Notes under the pieces: model-generated
Database searches by the model: none
What the model was told of the DNA's origin: nothing
The model's input: the letters and a program-made list of their open reading frames with translations, nothing else
Made by a program: the position numbers and the translations under genes
DNA from: Flavobacterium ammonificans
GTDB taxonomy: Bacteria; Bacteroidota; Bacteroidia; Flavobacteriales; Flavobacteriaceae
Length of the DNA stretch: 64,000 bases
Assembly (NCBI RefSeq): GCF_020885975.1
Contig: NZ_AP025183.1
Location: forward strand, 1,302,001 to 1,366,000
Direction of reading: 5' to 3'
Part shown: positions 34,367-42,030 of the stretch, one piece after another
Layout: each line of letters begins with the position of its first letter
Position numbering within the stretch: the stretch's first letter is position 1

Positions 34367-34888
34367 ATGAAAAAATATATTGTTTCAATAATTCTTTTGG
34401 TATTGGCAAGCCCAGTTTTTTCGCAATCCGTTTTTGATCAATTTGAAGGAATTGAAAGTGTTAGCGCAATCAATATTAATAAGAAAATGTTTGAGCTAAT
34501 GAGTAAAGTTAAATTAGATACATCTGATAAAGAAACTTTACAATACATGAGCTTAATTAAAAAGATAGATAATCTTAAGGTATATCGAACACAAAATGAA
34601 CGAATTGCTATGCAAATGAGACTTACTTCTGAAAAATATACTAAAGCAATAGGATTGAGTGAGCTAATGGCAATAAATGACGGAGGTAAATTGGTTCGAA
34701 TCCACTCTAAGCAGGGTAGTAGTGAAACTCAATTAAAAGAGTTATTACTATTTATTGAAGATCCAAAAACGAAAGAAACGGTTTTAATGTCAATAATTGG
34801 TGATTTTGATTTGAATGAAGTGCCTGCTTTAACCGATAAAATGAAAATTCCCGGAAGTGCCGAATTGAGAAAGGCGGGTAAAAAATAA
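34367..34888 (+). CDS. DUF4252 family secreted protein
   Basis: A 173-residue protein with a signal peptide (MKKYIVSIILLVLASPVFSQ). The rest is a compact domain of about 150 residues, with repeated helix-strand units (GIESVSAININKKMFELMSKV, IDNLKVYRTQNERIAMQM) characteristic of DUF4252, a Bacteroidota family of unknown function. In other genomes it often lies beside an ECF sigma factor, but no such gene is here. It is followed by the 77-bp tandem duplication. Confidence 0.8.
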   Translation: MKKYIVSIILLVLASPVFSQSVFDQFEGIESVSAININKKMFELMSKVKLDTSDKETLQYMSLIKKIDNLKVYRTQNERIAMQMRLTSEKYTKAIGLSELMAINDGGKLVRIHSKQGSSETQLKELLLFIEDPKTKETVLMSIIGDFDLNEVPALTDKMKIPGSAELRKAGKK

Positions 34889-34903
34889 TTCAAGTAATCA
34901 ATA

Positions 34904-35056
34904 GGGATTGACTACGTCTTTCCCAACAAAGCTCCGCTTTGAAAAACAAAAAGAATAAAAATAATTTTAAGCATTCACATGGGATTGACTACGTCTTTCC
35001 CAATAAAGCTCCGCTTTGAAAAACAAAACGCATAAAAAATAATTTCAAGCAAGCTT
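34904..35056 (+). repeat. Tandem duplication of a 77-base unit
   Basis: Two copies, starting at 34904 and 34981, share a block beginning GGGATTGACTACGTCTTTCC, then an AAAGCTCCGCTTT hairpin, an AAAACAAAA stretch and a TTTAAGC- or TTTCAAGC-type end. Only a few positions differ in the first 50 bases. No ORF runs through it. It lies between the DUF4252 gene and the tRNA cluster. Confidence 0.85.
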
Positions 35057-35080
35057 GATTATTTTTTATGCGTTTTGTTT
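35021..35080 (-). terminator. Large hairpin at the end of the tRNA cluster
   Basis: A perfect 23-bp inverted repeat (arms 35021-35043 and 35058-35080; core AAACAAAACGCATAAAAAAT) with a 14-base loop. It lies 7 bases behind the tRNA-Leu 3' end on the minus strand. It probably terminates tRNA transcription and possibly blocks read-through from the other side. Its left arm is part of repeat copy 2. Confidence 0.75.
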
Positions 35081-35086
35081 TATTCG

Positions 35087-35169
35087 TGACCACGGTGGGA
35101 TTTGAACCCACACGCCCTTACGAGCACCACCCCCTCAAGATGGCAAGTCTACCGTTTCTCCACGTGGCC
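35087..35169 (-). tRNA. tRNA-Leu (GAG)
   Basis: An 83-nt class II tRNA. The 5' acceptor GGCCACG pairs with CGTGGTC and the discriminator is A. The anticodon loop TTGAGGG gives anticodon GAG. The long variable arm and GGTTCAAATCC T-loop are present. CCA is not encoded. It is the last gene of the minus-strand tRNA cluster. Confidence 0.95.
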
Positions 35170-35170
35170 A

Positions 35171-35210
35171 AAAAATGAAAAAAGGTCATTCGATAATCGA
35201 ACAACCTTTT
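35171..35210 (-). terminator. Terminator-like hairpin between tRNA-Lys and tRNA-Leu
   Basis: On the minus strand AAAAGGT-TG-TTCGAT pairs with ATCGAA-TG-ACCTTTT. This is a continuous 15-bp stem if the two U-G steps pair, and it is followed by a T-rich run (35171-35183). It lies only 2 bases upstream of the tRNA-Leu 5' end. Confidence 0.6.
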
Positions 35211-35211
35211 G

Positions 35212-35284
35212 TGACCCGACTGGGGCTCGAACCCAGGACCCCATCATTAAAAGTGATGTGCTCTACCAACTGAGCTATCGAGTC
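35212..35284 (-). tRNA. tRNA-Lys (UUU), copy 1
   Basis: 73 nt. The acceptor GACTCGA pairs with TCGGGTC, anticodon loop CTTTTAA gives anticodon UUU, and the T-loop is GGTTCGAGCCC. CCA is not encoded. Identical to the copy at 35318-35390. Confidence 0.96.
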
Positions 35285-35317
35285 GTTGACTCAAGAAATG
35301 AAATGTATTACTATTTG

Positions 35318-35390
35318 TGACCCGACTGGGGCTCGAACCCAGGACCCCATCATTAAAAGTGATGTGCTCTACCAACTGAGCTATCGAGTC
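35318..35390 (-). tRNA. tRNA-Lys (UUU), copy 2
   Basis: 73 nt, identical to copy 1. The flanks CAAGAAATGAAATG (35292-35305) and ATTTTCATTTCTTG (35391-35404) are complementary over about 13 bases and would bring the pre-tRNA ends together. Confidence 0.96.
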
Positions 35391-35414
35391 ATTTTCATTT
35401 CTTGAATGCGGGTG

Positions 35415-35446
35415 CAAATATAAGGCCTTATTTTTGATATTTCAAA
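35415..35446 (-). promoter_or_regulatory. Promoter of the tRNA cluster
   Basis: On the minus strand TATATTTG (35415-35422) is a consensus -7, and TTTG (35443-35446) lies 20 bases upstream. The first tRNA begins 24 bases downstream. Confidence 0.7.
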
Positions 35447-35517
35447 GCTATTTTATTTTAAATTTGTCTTTTTTAAACAAAAGTCTTTAACGCCTTAATT
35501 AGTAAGGTTTTATTCCA

Positions 35518-36036
35518 ATGAAAAAAATAATTATATTAGGATATATGGGGTGTGGCAAATCTACTATTGCCAAAAAACTTTCCAGTTTGATGAAGGTTCC
35601 CTATATCGATCTTGACGAGAGCATCGAGAATAAAACCAATTTAACCATCAATCAAATCTTTGAAATGTATGGAGAAATTTATTTCAGGAAGTTAGAACAC
35701 GAAGTTTTTGTCGAACTTTTGGCTTCGTCTGAAAAACAGATTATCGGTTTAGGAGGAGGAACTCCCTGTTATGCAAATAATCATGAATTATTGAATGGAG
35801 ATGGGGTTACTTCTATATATTTAAAAGCTTCGGTTGATACTCTTTTTCAAAGATTAGTAAATAATAAAACTAAGCGTCCAATTATTGCTAACAAATCAGA
35901 TGAAGAATTGAAAGAATTTATCGCTAAACATTTGTTTGACCGCAATTATTATTACCACCAGGCTCAATTCAAAGTAAACGTTGATGGTAAAACTATCGAT
36001 GAAACAGTTGAAGATATTAAATCAATATTAGCTTAA
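35518..36036 (+). CDS. aroK: Shikimate kinase
   Basis: A 172-residue enzyme that phosphorylates shikimate at the 3-OH in the aromatic amino-acid pathway. The P-loop GYMGCGKST is at residues 8-16. DLDESIE, FRKLEHEVF and GGGTPCY are the shikimate-binding and Walker B regions, and RPI near residue 120 is in the lid. The stop overlaps the convergent phosphoribosyltransferase gene by 9 bases. Confidence 0.94.
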   Translation: MKKIIILGYMGCGKSTIAKKLSSLMKVPYIDLDESIENKTNLTINQIFEMYGEIYFRKLEHEVFVELLASSEKQIIGLGGGTPCYANNHELLNGDGVTSIYLKASVDTLFQRLVNNKTKRPIIANKSDEELKEFIAKHLFDRNYYYHQAQFKVNVDGKTIDETVEDIKSILA

Positions 36037-36528
36037 ATAAGCTGAATCTTGACCATTGTCATCAAAAACTACATTCACATGTTCTAAAAGTGATGTAGAT
36101 AATGATATTCCCTTAAAGTCTGCTTTTACAGGATATTTTTTATGATTTCGATCTACTAAAACAGCCGTTTTAAATTTAGTTAGCGGTACATCCAGAAAAT
36201 GTCTTACCGCATAAATTAGAGTAGTACCTGAGTTGAGTACATCATCTACCAAGATTAATCCTTTGTTTTCATATTGTTCTTTAGGAATAGATGTTTGTAC
36301 ATCAGATTCGGGATGTTGTTTGTCTATAATAACCTCACAAAGTAGAATATTCAAGTTGGCAATATCTTTTAAGGAAGCCGCAATTTTTTCGGCAAAAATA
36401 AAACCATTACTTGCTATTCCTGCAATTACAATTTCTTCTTCATCAACAAATGTTTCGTAGATCTGGTAGGCTATTCGTTTAATTTTATGTTCAATTTCTT
36501 GATGCGTTAAAATAGTATTCTTGCTCAT
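36028..36528 (-). CDS. Phosphoribosyltransferase-family protein (PyrR-like)
   Basis: A 166-residue type I PRTase. The PRPP loop LILVDDVLNSGTTLI is at residues 91-105, and IAGIASNGFIFAEKIA is the N-terminal hood region. The size and sequence resemble PyrR or hypoxanthine phosphoribosyltransferase. The RNA-binding residues of PyrR cannot be judged here, so the base specificity is open. It lies 24 bases downstream of the S4 protein gene, which may be its operon partner. Confidence 0.8.
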   Translation of the reverse strand: MSKNTILTHQEIEHKIKRIAYQIYETFVDEEEIVIAGIASNGFIFAEKIAASLKDIANLNILLCEVIIDKQHPESDVQTSIPKEQYENKGLILVDDVLNSGTTLIYAVRHFLDVPLTKFKTAVLVDRNHKKYPVKADFKGISLSTSLLEHVNVVFDDNGQDSAYLS

Positions 36529-36552
36529 GGTATAAATTTAATATGTCAAATA

Positions 36553-36948
36553 TTATAAAGTGGTATCGTATAAATCTTCTGGAATTTCGTTTCCGTATTC
36601 ATCAATATCTCTACGATCTTTTTTTGTAGGTCTTCCAGTCCCTGATTTTCTATAATGCTCTTTGGATAATTTTAATAATTCTAAATGGGCGAAAGCTTCT
36701 GGAGGAGTGTCATTTCTTCGATACAAATCGACTAATTTTGCTCCGATTCGGCTTTCTGGAATATCCAAAACAGTGATTATTTGAGTTATTTGGTCTTTTC
36801 TAAATGTAATTTTATCGGTAGGGAAAACCTCTCTTGAAGGCTTGGCAATTTGGCCATTTACAGTTACATGGTTTTTTTTACAAGCCTCAGTAACCATGTT
36901 TCTGGTCTTGTAATAACGCACACACCATAAATATTTATCTATTCGCAT
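36553..36948 (-). CDS. S4-domain RNA-binding protein (Hsp15/HslR-like)
   Basis: The ATG at 36948 is preferred (MRIDKYLWCVRYYKTR), giving 131 residues. An upstream ATG at 36993 adds 15 residues that do not fit the family. The S4 fold covers residues 1-65, with VTEACKKNHVTVNGQIAKPSREV. The basic tail contains KKDRRDIDEYG. Hsp15 rescues 50S subunits carrying nascent chains after heat shock. A -7 element TATTTTTG (minus strand, 36980-36987) lies 31 bases upstream. Confidence 0.87.
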   Translation of the reverse strand: MRIDKYLWCVRYYKTRNMVTEACKKNHVTVNGQIAKPSREVFPTDKITFRKDQITQIITVLDIPESRIGAKLVDLYRRNDTPPEAFAHLELLKLSKEHYRKSGTGRPTKKDRRDIDEYGNEIPEDLYDTTL

Positions 36949-37026
36949 AAATTTTCTAAAATCGGAGTTAAATAGTTTACAAAAATAAATCAATATTGTA
37001 TCTTGCGCATCTAAAAATTCGCCATA

Positions 37027-38049
37027 ATGAACAAATTTAAGTATTATTTTATTGTATTAGTTACAACCATTTCATTTTTTTCATGTTCTAAAGACAATCC
37101 TGCTGAAATTGTTCCACTTAGAGAATATTCGATTCAATATACTACAGATATAGCTACAATTGAAGAGTATCTTAAATCGTATTACATTACAGTTACTAAC
37201 AGACCTGGTTTTAATGATGATCAAGATGTGGTTTTTACTAAGATACCAACCGGAGGTAATCAACGATCCATGTGGTCTTATTTAAATGCAACTTCTTTTC
37301 CAAAGTTATTATCTAGAGATGTAAATTTTCATGGCATTACTTATAAAATTTACTACCTAGTTTTAAGAGAAGGTACGGGTGAAAAACCATCTAATGTAGA
37401 TGGAGTTTTAGCTGCATACAGGGGTGACTATTTAACGCAAGTTGCGGCAACAACCACAACAGCTGCTGAATTAAGAGTTACTCAATTTGAAGAGTCTAAA
37501 TTTCCTCAGAGTTTTTTCAGCTTGTTAAATACCATTACAGGTTGGGGTGAAATATTCCCACAATTTAGAAAAGGTACTTATACTACGAATGCAGACGGAA
37601 CTATATCCTATTCTAATTTTGGAGCTGGAGTAATGTTTCTTCCTTCAGGCTTAGCCTATTTTGCATCAGGAAGCGGAAGTATACCTTCTTATTCTCCATT
37701 AGTGTTTAGCTTTAAATTATACGAAATTCAAAGAGCAGATCAAGATGGCGATGGAATTCCTTCTTATTTAGAAGATCTGAATGGAGACGGATATATGTAC
37801 GATTTTAGAAATAAAGTTAGTTATCCAATTACACCAACCGTTAATCCTGATGATACAGATGGTGATGGATTCCCAAATCATTTAGATGTTGATGATGACG
37901 GAGATAATTTCACAACTCGTTTGGAATTAACTTATAAAGATTCTAATGGGCTGAATCAATTGTATACTTTTGATAACATCCCTGATTGTAGCGGAAACAC
38001 CACTAACAGTCAGCGAATTAAGAAGCACTTAGATAAAAATTGTAAATAA
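37027..38049 (+). CDS. FKBP-like lipoprotein with calcium-binding repeat tail
   Basis: A 340-residue lipoprotein with lipobox SFFSC and lipidation Cys20. Residues 90-235 look like an FKBP-type peptidyl-prolyl isomerase domain (YYLVLREGTGEKPSNVDGVLAAYRG, then AGVMFLPSGLAYFASGSG and FSFKLYEIQ), comparable to the gliding-related GldI group. Residues 236-290 carry Asp-rich thrombospondin type 3-like repeats (DQDGDGIPSYLEDLNGDG; DTDGDGFPNHLDVDDDGD) that bind calcium. It probably acts in folding of outer-membrane or surface proteins. It is monocistronic with a terminator after it. Confidence 0.8.
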   Translation: MNKFKYYFIVLVTTISFFSCSKDNPAEIVPLREYSIQYTTDIATIEEYLKSYYITVTNRPGFNDDQDVVFTKIPTGGNQRSMWSYLNATSFPKLLSRDVNFHGITYKIYYLVLREGTGEKPSNVDGVLAAYRGDYLTQVAATTTTAAELRVTQFEESKFPQSFFSLLNTITGWGEIFPQFRKGTYTTNADGTISYSNFGAGVMFLPSGLAYFASGSGSIPSYSPLVFSFKLYEIQRADQDGDGIPSYLEDLNGDGYMYDFRNKVSYPITPTVNPDDTDGDGFPNHLDVDDDGDNFTTRLELTYKDSNGLNQLYTFDNIPDCSGNTTNSQRIKKHLDKNCK

Positions 38050-38060
38050 TATATTGTTTA

Positions 38061-38094
38061 AAAAAAATCCCAATTTTCATTGGGATTTTTTTTT
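38061..38094. terminator. Bidirectional intrinsic terminator
   Basis: AATCCCAA (38066-38073) pairs with TTGGGATT (38080-38087), flanked by A and T tracts. It separates two convergent genes. Confidence 0.87.
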
Positions 38095-39553
38095 AAACTT
38101 CTTTTAAATATTTGTTAGGTTCAAAGCCAAATAAACGGTGTTCTTTAATAATTTCAGATACTCCTTTTGGTAGCATTTCTTCCCAGCCTTCTTTTCCTTG
38201 ACTGATCATTTTTAGAACTTCTCGTGAGAACACTTCTAATATATCTGGATTGTAATCTTCAATGTCAATTACTTTTCCATTGAATTTAAAGAATTTGTAC
38301 AATTCTTTCATTCGAGGATGTACTTTTAAGTTTTCTGAAGTTATGATTTCTCCATTTTCACCTATCATTGGATACAAGAAGACTTTCATGTCTCGATAGA
38401 ATAATTTTCCAAATGCCTCAAGAATTCCACCACTTAAGTGGCGATAGTATTTTTCATCAAAAATATCTACTAAGTTATTTACTCCCATAGCTAATCCCAT
38501 ACGGGCTTTGGTATAGTTAGCAAAATATTCTACTACTTTATAATATTCTTGAAAATTTGAAATCATTACAGTTTGTCCCAGAGAACATAGTAATTCAGCA
38601 CGATCCATGAAATCTCTTTCGTCAATTTCTCCGTCTGAGCGAAGATTCGATAAAGTAATTTCAAAAATGACTAACGTATTGTCTTTTTCGACTTTATTTT
38701 CATCTAAAAACATTTTTAGAGATTTCTCATACATGTCCATGTTTACCTTAGTTACTGGACGAAAACTTCCTCTAAAAGCTAGTATGTTTTTCTTGTATAA
38801 TATGGAGGCAGGTAAAATGTTTTTTCCTTCAGGATTGAACATTACGGCATCTGTCATGCCATTTTTAACCAATTGTAAACTCATTAGACGGTTATCTACA
38901 TCTGCAAAACGAGGTCCTGAGAAGTTGATGGTGTCAATCTCTAATTGGTCTTTATCTAAATGATCATACAAATAGCGCAATAATTTTTTAGGATCATTGT
39001 ATTTGTAATAGGCTCCATAAATTAAATTAACACCAAGAATACCTAAGGTTTCTTGTTGTAATCTTGAATCAGTTTCCTTGAAACGAATGTGAAGAATGAT
39101 TTCGTTGTAAGCTTCGTCAGGTTCAATTTGGAAACTAATTCCAACCCATCCATGCCCCTTAAATTGTTTTGCAAAATCGATTGTTGCTACAGTATTCGCA
39201 TAACTAAAAAACATTTTGTTAGGATGTTTGTCTCTGCTCAACCTTTTTTCGATCAAATTAACCTCATGAGAAAGCATCTTTTTTAATCGACTTTCGGTAA
39301 CATAACGGCCATCTTCTTCTATTCCATAGACAGCATCACTAAAGTCTTTATCATAGGCCGACATTGCTTTTGCTATAGTTCCAGACGATCCACCAGCTCT
39401 AAAAAAGTGTCTTACTGTTTCTTGTCCAGCTCCAATTTCAGCAAATGTTCCATAAATATTTTCATTTAAGTTGATACGAAGCGCTTTGTCCTTTATTGAA
39501 GGAATTTGCTCTATAGCTTTATCGCCTTTTAATTTTATCTTTTTGCTGTACAT
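38093..39553 (-). CDS. Conserved bacteroidete protein of unknown function
   Basis: A 486-residue soluble protein without signal peptide or membrane segment. It starts MYSKKIKLKGDKAIEQIP and contains GTFAEIGAGQETVRHFFRAGG, SAYDKDFSDAVYGIE, NLIYGAYYKYNDPKKLL and DRAELLCSLGQTVMISNF. I recognise it as a widely conserved family that databases variously label, for example as a nicotinate-nucleotide adenylyltransferase, without convincing motifs for that activity. I do not assign a function. It is monocistronic, with a -7 element TAACTTTG on the minus strand at 39581-39588. Confidence 0.6.
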   Translation of the reverse strand: MYSKKIKLKGDKAIEQIPSIKDKALRINLNENIYGTFAEIGAGQETVRHFFRAGGSSGTIAKAMSAYDKDFSDAVYGIEEDGRYVTESRLKKMLSHEVNLIEKRLSRDKHPNKMFFSYANTVATIDFAKQFKGHGWVGISFQIEPDEAYNEIILHIRFKETDSRLQQETLGILGVNLIYGAYYKYNDPKKLLRYLYDHLDKDQLEIDTINFSGPRFADVDNRLMSLQLVKNGMTDAVMFNPEGKNILPASILYKKNILAFRGSFRPVTKVNMDMYEKSLKMFLDENKVEKDNTLVIFEITLSNLRSDGEIDERDFMDRAELLCSLGQTVMISNFQEYYKVVEYFANYTKARMGLAMGVNNLVDIFDEKYYRHLSGGILEAFGKLFYRDMKVFLYPMIGENGEIITSENLKVHPRMKELYKFFKFNGKVIDIEDYNPDILEVFSREVLKMISQGKEGWEEMLPKGVSEIIKEHRLFGFEPNKYLKEV

Positions 39554-39760
39554 CTTTAGTATATGAATGCTTATTAGTTACAAAGTTAATAAATTAGCAG
39601 TTTGTGTAAAGAATATTAACCTTATTTTTGTAAAAAAATAACATTTTGTCGATAAAATTATGAAAACAACAATTTTCTTGGAATGAAATGTAGAATCACT
39701 AGTTTTCGATATGGTTTTTTTTATTTTTGTTAGTATTTTAATTTCAACACCTTCTATTTT

Positions 39761-40525
39761 TTGAAAGTTTATTTTTTAGGCACTGGAACATCTCAAGGCA
39801 TTCCTGTTATAGGGAGTGATCATCCTGTGTGCAAAAGTACTGATTCAAAAGACAAACGTTTGCGAGTATCGGTTTGGCTGTCTTGGGAGGATTATTCCTT
39901 TGTTTTGGATTGTGGACCTGATTTTAGGCAACAAATGTTGGCTTCGAATTGCCAAAAAGTTGACGGAATTTTATTCACCCACGAACATGCTGATCATACT
40001 GCAGGAATTGATGACATCAGGCCATTTAATTTTCGTCAAGGACCCCTACCTTTTTTTGCTCATTCTCGAGTAATTCAAAATTTAAAGAAACGCTTTGACT
40101 ATGTATTTGAAACAGTCAATAAGTATCCTGGCGCTCCATCGGTAACTACTCAGGAGGTTGTTAATAATGTCCCTTTTGCTATTGGAAATAAAATGGTTAC
40201 TCCAATTGATGTTTTGCACGGAGATTTACAGGTGTTTGGTTATCGCGTGGAGGATTTTGCTTATTTAACTGATGTGAAAACCATTCAAGAATCAGAGATT
40301 GAAAAATTAAGAGGACTCAAAGTGCTTGTAATAAATGCATTACGTGAGGAGCCACATCAAACTCATTTTAATTTGAAAGAAGCTTTGGATTTCATAACTT
40401 TGATTCAACCTGAAAAAACCTATTTGACGCACATTAGTCATCTTTTAGGTTTTCACGAAGAAGTTCAAAAAAAGCTTCCTGAAAATGTTTTTCTGGCTTA
40501 CGATAATTTAGAAATTACTATATAA
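39761..40525 (+). CDS. MBL-fold metal-dependent hydrolase (PhnP-like), TTG start
   Basis: A 254-residue beta-lactamase-fold protein. It has FLGTGTSQGIPVIGSDHPVC near the N-terminus, the HxHxDH motif THEHADHTAGIDD at about residues 74-86, and HGDLQVFGYRVED and HISHLLGFHEE supplying further ligands. The closest known activity is the PhnP or 1,2-cyclic phosphodiesterase group. No ATG or GTG occurs in frame between the upstream stop at 39731 and the conserved domain, so TTG at 39761 must be the initiation codon. A gene of unknown function follows after 8 bases. Confidence 0.88.
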   Translation: MKVYFLGTGTSQGIPVIGSDHPVCKSTDSKDKRLRVSVWLSWEDYSFVLDCGPDFRQQMLASNCQKVDGILFTHEHADHTAGIDDIRPFNFRQGPLPFFAHSRVIQNLKKRFDYVFETVNKYPGAPSVTTQEVVNNVPFAIGNKMVTPIDVLHGDLQVFGYRVEDFAYLTDVKTIQESEIEKLRGLKVLVINALREEPHQTHFNLKEALDFITLIQPEKTYLTHISHLLGFHEEVQKKLPENVFLAYDNLEITI

Positions 40526-40533
40526 TACCTACT

Positions 40534-41034
40534 ATGAAACGATCTTTATTACTTTATTTAACAATACTTTTTGCTTTGACAACCTTGTTTACCTATGCAT
40601 TTTTAAATAGTGAAGTACAATTTGAACAAAAGCGTTTTGAGAAAACCACTACAAAGTTGAGAGATAGTTTGACAGCTGTTTCAAATAAATTAGCTGATGC
40701 CAACTATTTTTCTTTAGAAAAAAATGAAAATGCTCAAAATTATTTTGATTCTCAAAACTCAAATAAGACGATTCAATACGAGAAGCTAATTCCAGTAGTT
40801 ACAGAAAAGTTATTGGATTACAATTCCAATCCTAAAGGAAACCCATACACAGGTCAAGATCAAATTGGTGCGAATAAATTCATCATCAATAAAGTAAAAA
40901 TACTAAATCACAGATGGATTATCGCAGATTTTAGTGATGGCGAAATATGGGGTGAAGTTTTATTGAAGTATTTTGTTAATGATGATGAAACCATTTCGTT
41001 TGAAGTAAATCAATCTCTTTTGTATCAAAAATAA
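40534..41034 (+). CDS. Hypothetical membrane-anchored protein
   Basis: A 166-residue protein. One N-terminal membrane helix (about residues 5-24) is followed by a helical, probably coiled-coil stretch (about 30-60) and a C-terminal globular domain with alternating strands (KFIINKVKILNHRWIIADFSDGEIWGEV). I do not recognise the family. It is in an operon with the MBL hydrolase, which may indicate a common pathway. Confidence 0.5.
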   Translation: MKRSLLLYLTILFALTTLFTYAFLNSEVQFEQKRFEKTTTKLRDSLTAVSNKLADANYFSLEKNENAQNYFDSQNSNKTIQYEKLIPVVTEKLLDYNSNPKGNPYTGQDQIGANKFIINKVKILNHRWIIADFSDGEIWGEVLLKYFVNDDETISFEVNQSLLYQK

Positions 41035-41043
41035 TTAGGTTCT

Positions 41044-41694
41044 TTACGAATGCTCTTGTAGCCAATTCTTGAAATCAAAAAATACCTGAGGAGAGATACC
41101 GTGTCCAATTGGATATTCTTTGTAGGTATGTACTATTCCTTTTTGTGTTAAAAAAGCATCGGATTTTCTCGCCCAATCAATAGGGATTACTTGGTCAACT
41201 GTACCATGTGAGGCAAAAATTCCTAAATCGGAAAAATCATTGTTTTCAAAACCTTCTTTTAAAATGGGTTCGCTTACATAGCCACTCAGTCCAATTACAT
41301 TTTTGATTTTGCTTGGATTTGAAAGGGCTACACCATAACTTAAGATTGCTCCTTGGCTAAAGCCAAGTAAGTTTATATTTTTCGGGTTGATTGGATAGTT
41401 CTCAATTAGTTCATCGATAAACGTTCCTATCAAATCTCTTGAAACTTTAGCTTGTTCGTAGTCGGAGAATTTATTTTCGTCGGCATCAAAATTAATCGCA
41501 TACCAAGCATAGCTTCCGTATTGTAAGTCGTAAGGAGCACGAGCTGCTATCACATAATACTCTTCAGGAAGTTCAGATGCAAAAGAAAATAAATCTGCTT
41601 CATTACTGCCGTATCCGTGCAATAAAAGTAAAAGTGGATTGAAATCTTTTTTTATTTTTGGTTCTCTGATGAGGTATTCTAAAGATAAATTCAT
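41044..41694 (-). CDS. Carboxylesterase/phospholipase-type alpha/beta hydrolase
   Basis: A 216-residue serine hydrolase of the Abhydrolase_2 family (YpfH-like). An oxyanion region LLLLHGYGSNEADL is near residue 23, the nucleophile elbow LGFSQGA near residue 110, Asp in HGTVDQVIP near residue 165 and His in GHGISP near residue 198. The natural ester is unknown. It is the last gene of a four-gene minus-strand operon. Confidence 0.88.
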   Translation of the reverse strand: MNLSLEYLIREPKIKKDFNPLLLLLHGYGSNEADLFSFASELPEEYYVIAARAPYDLQYGSYAWYAINFDADENKFSDYEQAKVSRDLIGTFIDELIENYPINPKNINLLGFSQGAILSYGVALSNPSKIKNVIGLSGYVSEPILKEGFENNDFSDLGIFASHGTVDQVIPIDWARKSDAFLTQKGIVHTYKEYPIGHGISPQVFFDFKNWLQEHS

Positions 41695-41697
41695 GGT

Positions 41698-42027
41698 TTA
41701 TGAAATATTTGATAGCCCCTTTTGGAAATAGTTTCCTAGAAGAGGAATTGGTTTAGTTTCTCCTTTTATAGCTGTAAAAATACCATAAGTCCATAAAACA
41801 GAAATGAAAATCCACATGGGAAATGAAATTAACAAGCTATCAAAATTGCTGATAATTAAACCTAAAGAAATAAAAGTCAAAGTTAATCCTAATCCTTGAC
41901 GAATATGAAATGAAGCAAATGGATTTTTAGTATCCGCATTCATTGACATAGCTATGAATACCCCAATTCCTAAAATATAACTCGTTATGGCAGTTGCTTT
42001 ACCTGCTTCAATGGTCTCTTTATTCAT
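41698..42027 (-). CDS. Small DUF4870/Tic20-like membrane protein
   Basis: A 109-residue protein with three hydrophobic helices (about residues 11-30, 44-66 and 68-88). NPFASFHIRQGLGLTL resembles the conserved FHxRQ motif of DUF4870 and Tic20-like proteins, a family without a defined role. It is 3 bases from each neighbour, so expression is tightly coupled with the dihydroorotase-like and esterase genes. Confidence 0.7.
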   Translation of the reverse strand: MNKETIEAGKATAITSYILGIGVFIAMSMNADTKNPFASFHIRQGLGLTLTFISLGLIISNFDSLLISFPMWIFISVLWTYGIFTAIKGETKPIPLLGNYFQKGLSNIS

Positions 42028-42030
42028 GAT

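Noticed and set aside
34904..35056. Possible CRISPR array
   Set aside because: Only two units, period 77 with no unique spacers between conserved repeats, and no cas genes nearby. It is a tandem duplication.
35212..35390. Duplicated tRNA-Lys as attachment site of an integrated element
   Set aside because: No integrase, phage gene or compositional break lies on either side. A simple tandem tRNA duplication is enough.
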